From: Hormiphora californensis
Taxonomy: Eukaryota; Ctenophora; Tentaculata; Cydippida; Pleurobrachiidae
Assembly: GCA_020137815.1 (NCBI GenBank)
Contig: CM035360.1
Location: 4,852,121-4,916,120 of the forward strand
Direction of reading: 5' to 3'
Length of the DNA stretch: 64,000 nt
A program made the translations under genes and the position numbers. The notes below the pieces were generated by a model. It worked only from the letters and a program-made list of their open reading frames with translations. It searched no databases and had not been told where the DNA came from. This document shows positions 35,893-64,000 of this stretch, piece after piece; the first letter of the stretch is position 1; each line of letters opens with the position of its first letter.

Positions 35893-37155
35893 TCAGTTGT
35901 CCATAGTATCATCTTCAGTTTGCACCGTGATGTCGTCCACCAGTAGGGTTGGGTAGCTAGAAGATGGAAAGTTAAACTCAGAATCGTGCATTTCACTGTC
36001 TAGTACTTGGTGTGGGCCAACAGCTTCAGAACATTCAGTCACATCCATAGGCGGGCAATCGGTTGGTTGTTCTTCATGTTCCTTTTCAGATTCGCCTCCA
36101 CCAGCAACAATCTGAAACTTCTTAACAGCATTTCGAATCTGAGTTTTAGTCATATGCTCAGGTTTAGCGATTGGATATATCTTTCGAGCCCTGACCAACT
36201 CCATGAATCTCTCGCATTCTTCGTTAGAGTTGTGACTTGAATATGCTATCTTGTATGCCTGATCATGTTTCTTTTCGTATATCTTTTGATCGGGGCTGCA
36301 GCCATTATAATAACGCCACTCTATAGATGGCCTCAGGTAAATCGTATCTTTCTCACATAGTTCACATGTTTCCCTTTTCTTTTGACAGCTTATATCATGC
36401 GTGTAATGTTCTCCTATATGAATTCTGTAGGTTGGATCAAAGGTTATATCCTTTAAAATTTCTTGGATTCCTTCAAACGCGTTCCAAATATGGCGTGAAG
36501 CACAAACAGAAAAGTATTGGCTCAATCCTTGAAGTATAGCCTCACGACCAGCACGAAACTCTATGTGAAACGTTGAATCAGGACGTTCGGCGATAAATTC
36601 GCGAAACAGCTCTACAGATTTTTGGTGTGTTGGGAAACACTGATAATGCGGAATTTCATTATCAGTGAAGAATGTGGTATCCATATACAGATGATCTATT
36701 GGTTTCTCGGTTATCGAACGATGAAGTTCTTTGTCGACGGCTAACCGAAAATCCCCGGTGTACAGAGTCCTTAGCCCGTCATTCCTTGTAAACAGGAACA
36801 TCACGGATCCGGGACAATGCTCGGCTGGGAGAACTTGGACATTTATAAGATCCTCTCTTCCTGCTTGAAACGACTGGCCAATCACAACCTCCGTAAATAG
36901 ACCATTCAGACGATTAAGATGCGGTTTGTTGGTCAGTATTTTAATAGTTTGACGTGTTGCATAGAGACGGCATTGAGAACTCCTTAACTTCTCAAGTATA
37001 TCATCTCGATCCAGATTTATGTAATGGTCAGAGTGACAGTGTGAGACGAAAAGAGATATAGTTTTGTATTTGTTAAACCATCTAAAATCATCCACCAAAA
37101 TATCCCAATATCCGCAAAAAAACCCTTGGAAAACGGGGTCTTCCTTTTGAGCCAT
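35893..37155 (-). CDS. Artemis-like nuclease, copy 6 (divergent, intact)
   Basis: This intronless frame of 420 residues starts MAQKEDPVF; an upstream in-frame ATG at 37173 lies before an acceptor-like cattttag and is less likely. The core has SHCHSDH, LPAEHCPGS, YTGDFRL, LYMDTTFF and SSHNSNEEC. It differs most from the other copies and has an insertion near KKRETCELC. The tail is longer and acidic (QPTDCPPMD to TEDDTMDN). Like copy 1 it may represent an older lineage, with copies 2-5 arising by later amplification. Confidence 0.92.
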   Translation of the reverse strand: MAQKEDPVFQGFFCGYWDILVDDFRWFNKYKTISLFVSHCHSDHYINLDRDDILEKLRSSQCRLYATRQTIKILTNKPHLNRLNGLFTEVVIGQSFQAGREDLINVQVLPAEHCPGSVMFLFTRNDGLRTLYTGDFRLAVDKELHRSITEKPIDHLYMDTTFFTDNEIPHYQCFPTHQKSVELFREFIAERPDSTFHIEFRAGREAILQGLSQYFSVCASRHIWNAFEGIQEILKDITFDPTYRIHIGEHYTHDISCQKKRETCELCEKDTIYLRPSIEWRYYNGCSPDQKIYEKKHDQAYKIAYSSHNSNEECERFMELVRARKIYPIAKPEHMTKTQIRNAVKKFQIVAGGGESEKEHEEQPTDCPPMDVTECSEAVGPHQVLDSEMHDSEFNFPSSSYPTLLVDDITVQTEDDTMDN

Positions 37156-38480
37156 TCCTAAAATGACGAACATCTGTTGAAGTCTCTACTTTCTAGTCTT
37201 TACATCACTGTTTATTTACAATCATTCAGCAGTATCACCCTAGATACGAACTATTGTGCTCTGCTTACATAAGAAGATTCACAATTTACGTTCATGGATC
37301 GGGGCTTTGAAAAGGTTCAAAAAATTTAAAGACTAAAAAACTGGGCGCCGTTACGATCAGGTGTTTGGTGGCCTGTTAACAAGTGCGTGCTTGCAAAAAA
37401 GTTCACTAAAATGGCTCTAACCGCCAAACCACTCAACCGTTTTGGCTAATTCAAAGTTTATCTGGTAGGAAATGTCAAGGCCTAACCCTGCTTTAGCCCT
37501 AACCCTAAAAAACTGTTTGTCAGACTTTTGACCAAACGGCAAACACCCAGATTTTAAAAAAAACGCTGGCCTAAAAAACTTTGCGAAAACCAAAAACAGT
37601 TCAGATCCGGCCAACTGATCCTCCGCCGCGCAGGAATAATTGCGCGGCGTTATGATGCAGTGTTGTTTAGGTATGTTTGCGCTGGACGCTATATATGTAG
37701 TGTGTATAATTAATTCTATTTCAATAACCTCCTGTCAGGCCAATGCTCTGACCACAGTTCTCTCGAAATGAGAATAGGGTCAGGCCAATGCTCTGACAGA
37801 TAACCTCGCTCTTATCTTAATTCTTATAATTAATATGAAAAGTCATTATTTAGAGCAAATAAATCATTTGAACATTTTGACAGTAAATACAATATTACCA
37901 GTAGACATAACCAAACACAAAAGGAATATCTTGCACTTGCAGAAACACAAACAAACATCGCTTTCTGATTCCCATTCATCACTATCGAGCAGACCACACT
38001 CGCAGTTTCGTTAACTTTTGTCTTTTATGTTGAAGTTCTCACTTTATATTATCGACACACTCACACTCACAGCATAGGAACACATTCGGCAACACATTTA
38101 CAAATAGTTTTCCCGGTGAAAGAAAGAGTACTTATTCCCAATGAAACTTGAAAGAGTTCCACAATCTTAACAAATATATGAATGTAGTGCCGGGTGATAC
38201 AACTACACGTGAACATGACGCCTCCACTATGACACACGTCTAGTGGAATCTTGCTACCATGTACTTGGATAATACCACCCCAGGATTCAGCTCCTACCGC
38301 CAGACAACCCGGAGTTTAGGTCCGTGGTGAAGTTTCATGATGACTGTGCGTCTTGCGGAGGCTTTTCCCCTGAAACCTGGAAGGGGGGGGGGGTTAATTG
38401 ATAAAGTTGTAGTTGTGGTGAAGTAATTATCCGTTATAAATCATCAGTCAGGCCAATGCTCTGACAGGCCAATGCTCTGT
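37156..38480. other. Spacer between the Artemis-like array and ABHD13
   Basis: No gene is seen. A 19-base sequence, GTCAGGCCAATGCTCTGAC, or most of it, occurs at about 37735, 37779, 38449 and 38458 here and again at 40066. Its ends GTCAG and CTGAC are inverted. The rest is AT-rich with no family signal. Confidence 0.5.
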
Positions 38481-42789
<4,309 letters not shown>

Positions 42790-42889
42790 GAGGAGAAGGA
42801 GAAGGATTGAGGCGCTACTTGTCCTGCAGCAGGCGTGAACAATGCTACCCCACAGGACAGCGGGGGTGTATAACCGGGGCATAGGTACA

Positions 42890-43600
42890 TCAGAGAACTC
42901 TGTCGTGCTGGAGAGAGATAGTAGAGTTAGGGGGGGGGGTATGGGTACATCAGAAAATAGTGGAATTAGGGGGATCAGGGAACTCTGTGGTGCTGGGGAG
43001 ATAGTGGAATTAGGGGGATCAGGGAACTCTGTCGTGCTGGGGAGATAGTGGAATTAGGGGGGGGGGGTATGGGTACATCAGAAAATAGTGGAATTAGGGG
43101 GATCAGGGAACTCTGTCGTGCTGCAGAGATAGTGGAATTAGGGGGATCAGGGAACTCTGTCGTGCTGTAGAGATAGTGGAATTAGGGGGATCAGAGAACT
43201 CTGTCGTGCTGTAGAGATAGTGGAGTTAGGGGGTGGATCAGAGAACTATGTCGTGCTGTAGAGATAGTGGAGTTAGGGGGGGGGGGATCACTCTGTCATG
43301 CTGTAGAGATATTGTTAGGGAGGGGCATGGGTACATCAAAAAAATAGTGGGGTTAGGGGGGGGGGCAGAGGACTCAGTCGTGCTGCAGAGATAGTTGAGT
43401 TAGGGGATTCAGAGAACCCTGTCATGCTGTAGAGATATTGTTAGGGAGGGGCATGGGTACATCAAAAAATAGTGGGGTTAGGGGGGGGGGCAGAGGACTC
43501 AGTCGTGCTGCAGAGATAGTTGAGTTAGGGGATTCAGAGAACCCTGTCGTGCTGTAGAGAGATAGTGGAGTTAGGGGGGGGGGATGGGTTCATCAGAAAA
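42890..43600. repeat. G-rich minisatellite upstream of ABHD13
   Basis: Imperfect units of about 40-50 bases combine agagatagtgg, attagggggatcag and gaactctgtcgtgctg. Several have G runs of seven to nine. The array begins about 100 bases upstream of the ABHD13 start codon and covers its probable promoter side. The G runs could form quadruplexes on the plus strand. Confidence 0.85.
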
Positions 43601-44240
43601 CTTTTTGGTTAGTGAAACCCAAAGGCAAATTATACTACCAGACCACAAAAAACACAACAAAATTCCATTGGATTTGGGAACAGGCCAACAAACTTGATAC
43701 ACCCTTGAATACTACTTCATCGAGTTACCGAGAAAGTAACAATGTGAAAGGGGAGGGGTAATGAGCGAGAGTGCAGGGGAAGGGCTGCCCTCAAGGGCAA
43801 GGAAGGGGCAAGGAAGGGACGATGAGGGGCGAAAAGGGACGAGGGTGCTATAATAAATTACCTCATAGGCATAACTGGTGCAGTCTTCTTCTGTGTTCTG
43901 CCTCCTCATCTCATCCTAGAAGATGTTACAAATGTTTTGGAAGTGGGGATGGAAGCAGGTATAATAGGGTGACAGTCGACAGAAAACGATAAAATCTAAA
44001 AAATCACAATATTTCGGAATCATATTTACAAAACTGGCTCAGGGATGAAAAAACACATGTCACACACACACAGACGCTCACAAAAACACAAAAAACACAC
44101 ACATCTGTATGTCAAACAAAGCTGTGAGCAAGAAAACTACCCCTTTCGATTTTTTCAACAAAAAGAAACACAAAACTGATCTAAAACTAAATCGATGTAC
44201 CAGCACCACACATATGTTTGATATATACCGACAACCCTCC
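43601..44240. other. Intergenic spacer between ABHD13 and the ATG5 stop
   Basis: No gene is seen. There is a short purine-rich patch at 43745-43850 and a CA/AC-rich patch at 44055-44105. ATG5 ends just downstream. Confidence 0.5.
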
Positions 44241-63742
<19,502 letters not shown>

Positions 63743-64000
63743 GCTACACAAAGAGAGGAATTAAGGAATGGGATATACAGGTATCAACATGGGTATGGCC
63801 CAAACTACATTATAGGAAAGCAAGGGTGAGAGAGAGAGAGAGAATGAGGAGGAGAGGACGCAAAGGGGGGGGGCTGGATTGATTAACTACAAAACATTAT
63901 CAAAACCTCAGTCATAATAAATTAGCGTAAAAATACAGACTCTCCTAAAGTTAAACAGGGATTCCTAAACTCGATGATAGATAACAGCTGATAAGTTCAA
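63743..64000. other. Region upstream of ATG5
   Basis: The splice-acceptor-like tctctttgtgtag ends at 63744, one base before the ATG. A short GA tract lies at about 63826-63843. Promoter elements are not recognisable. Confidence 0.5.

Noticed and set aside
37495-37510. Short ccctaaccctaa stretch resembling a telomere repeat
   Set aside because: Only about two units; not an interstitial telomere array.

Overview
The window is animal nuclear DNA. Genes are cut by many GT-AG introns, and the proteins are metazoan types: FANCM, Artemis-like nucleases, ATG5, ABHD13, ARF-like GTPases, a TRPA-like channel and class A GPCRs. GA/CT microsatellites, inverted-repeat mini-transposons and long gene-bearing introns suggest a marine invertebrate, possibly non-bilaterian. 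I cannot name the species. Two stretches (about 32380-32880 and 49740-52960) look like unpolished sequence.

Layout. 1-4350: an ORF1-like retrotransposon protein (+), then a TRPA-like ankyrin channel (-) whose ankyrin and membrane halves lie in different frames. 6168-10151: a tandem pair of four-exon ARF-like GTPases (+) with an unusual cysteine-containing tail. 10152-12700: mini-transposons and tandem repeats. 12791-25626: a complete 25-exon FANCM gene (-), rebuilt exon by exon into one 1880-residue frame, with several mini-transposons in its introns. 25920-37155: six tandem, intronless Artemis-like (SNM1-family) genes (-). One is split by a transposon, one carries about 37 heptapeptide repeats, one loses its end in low-quality sequence and three look intact. 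38481-42789: ABHD13 (-) with a one-base frameshift and a GPCR-like gene in an intron. 44241-63742: ATG5 (-), with a 17.4-kb fourth intron that holds two more GPCR genes (one intact, one frameshifted), a large inverted repeat and several repeat families.

How the parts relate. FANCM and the Artemis-like genes are neighbours on the same strand, and both families act in DNA-damage processing (replication-fork and crosslink repair; end and hairpin opening). Their adjacency is suggestive, not proof of a joint pathway. A repeated signal is that a consensus 3' splice acceptor lies 1-8 bases before the start codon in the ARF pair, FANCM, all six Artemis-like copies, two GPCRs and ATG5. This fits spliced-leader trans-splicing or 5'UTR introns ending at the ATG.
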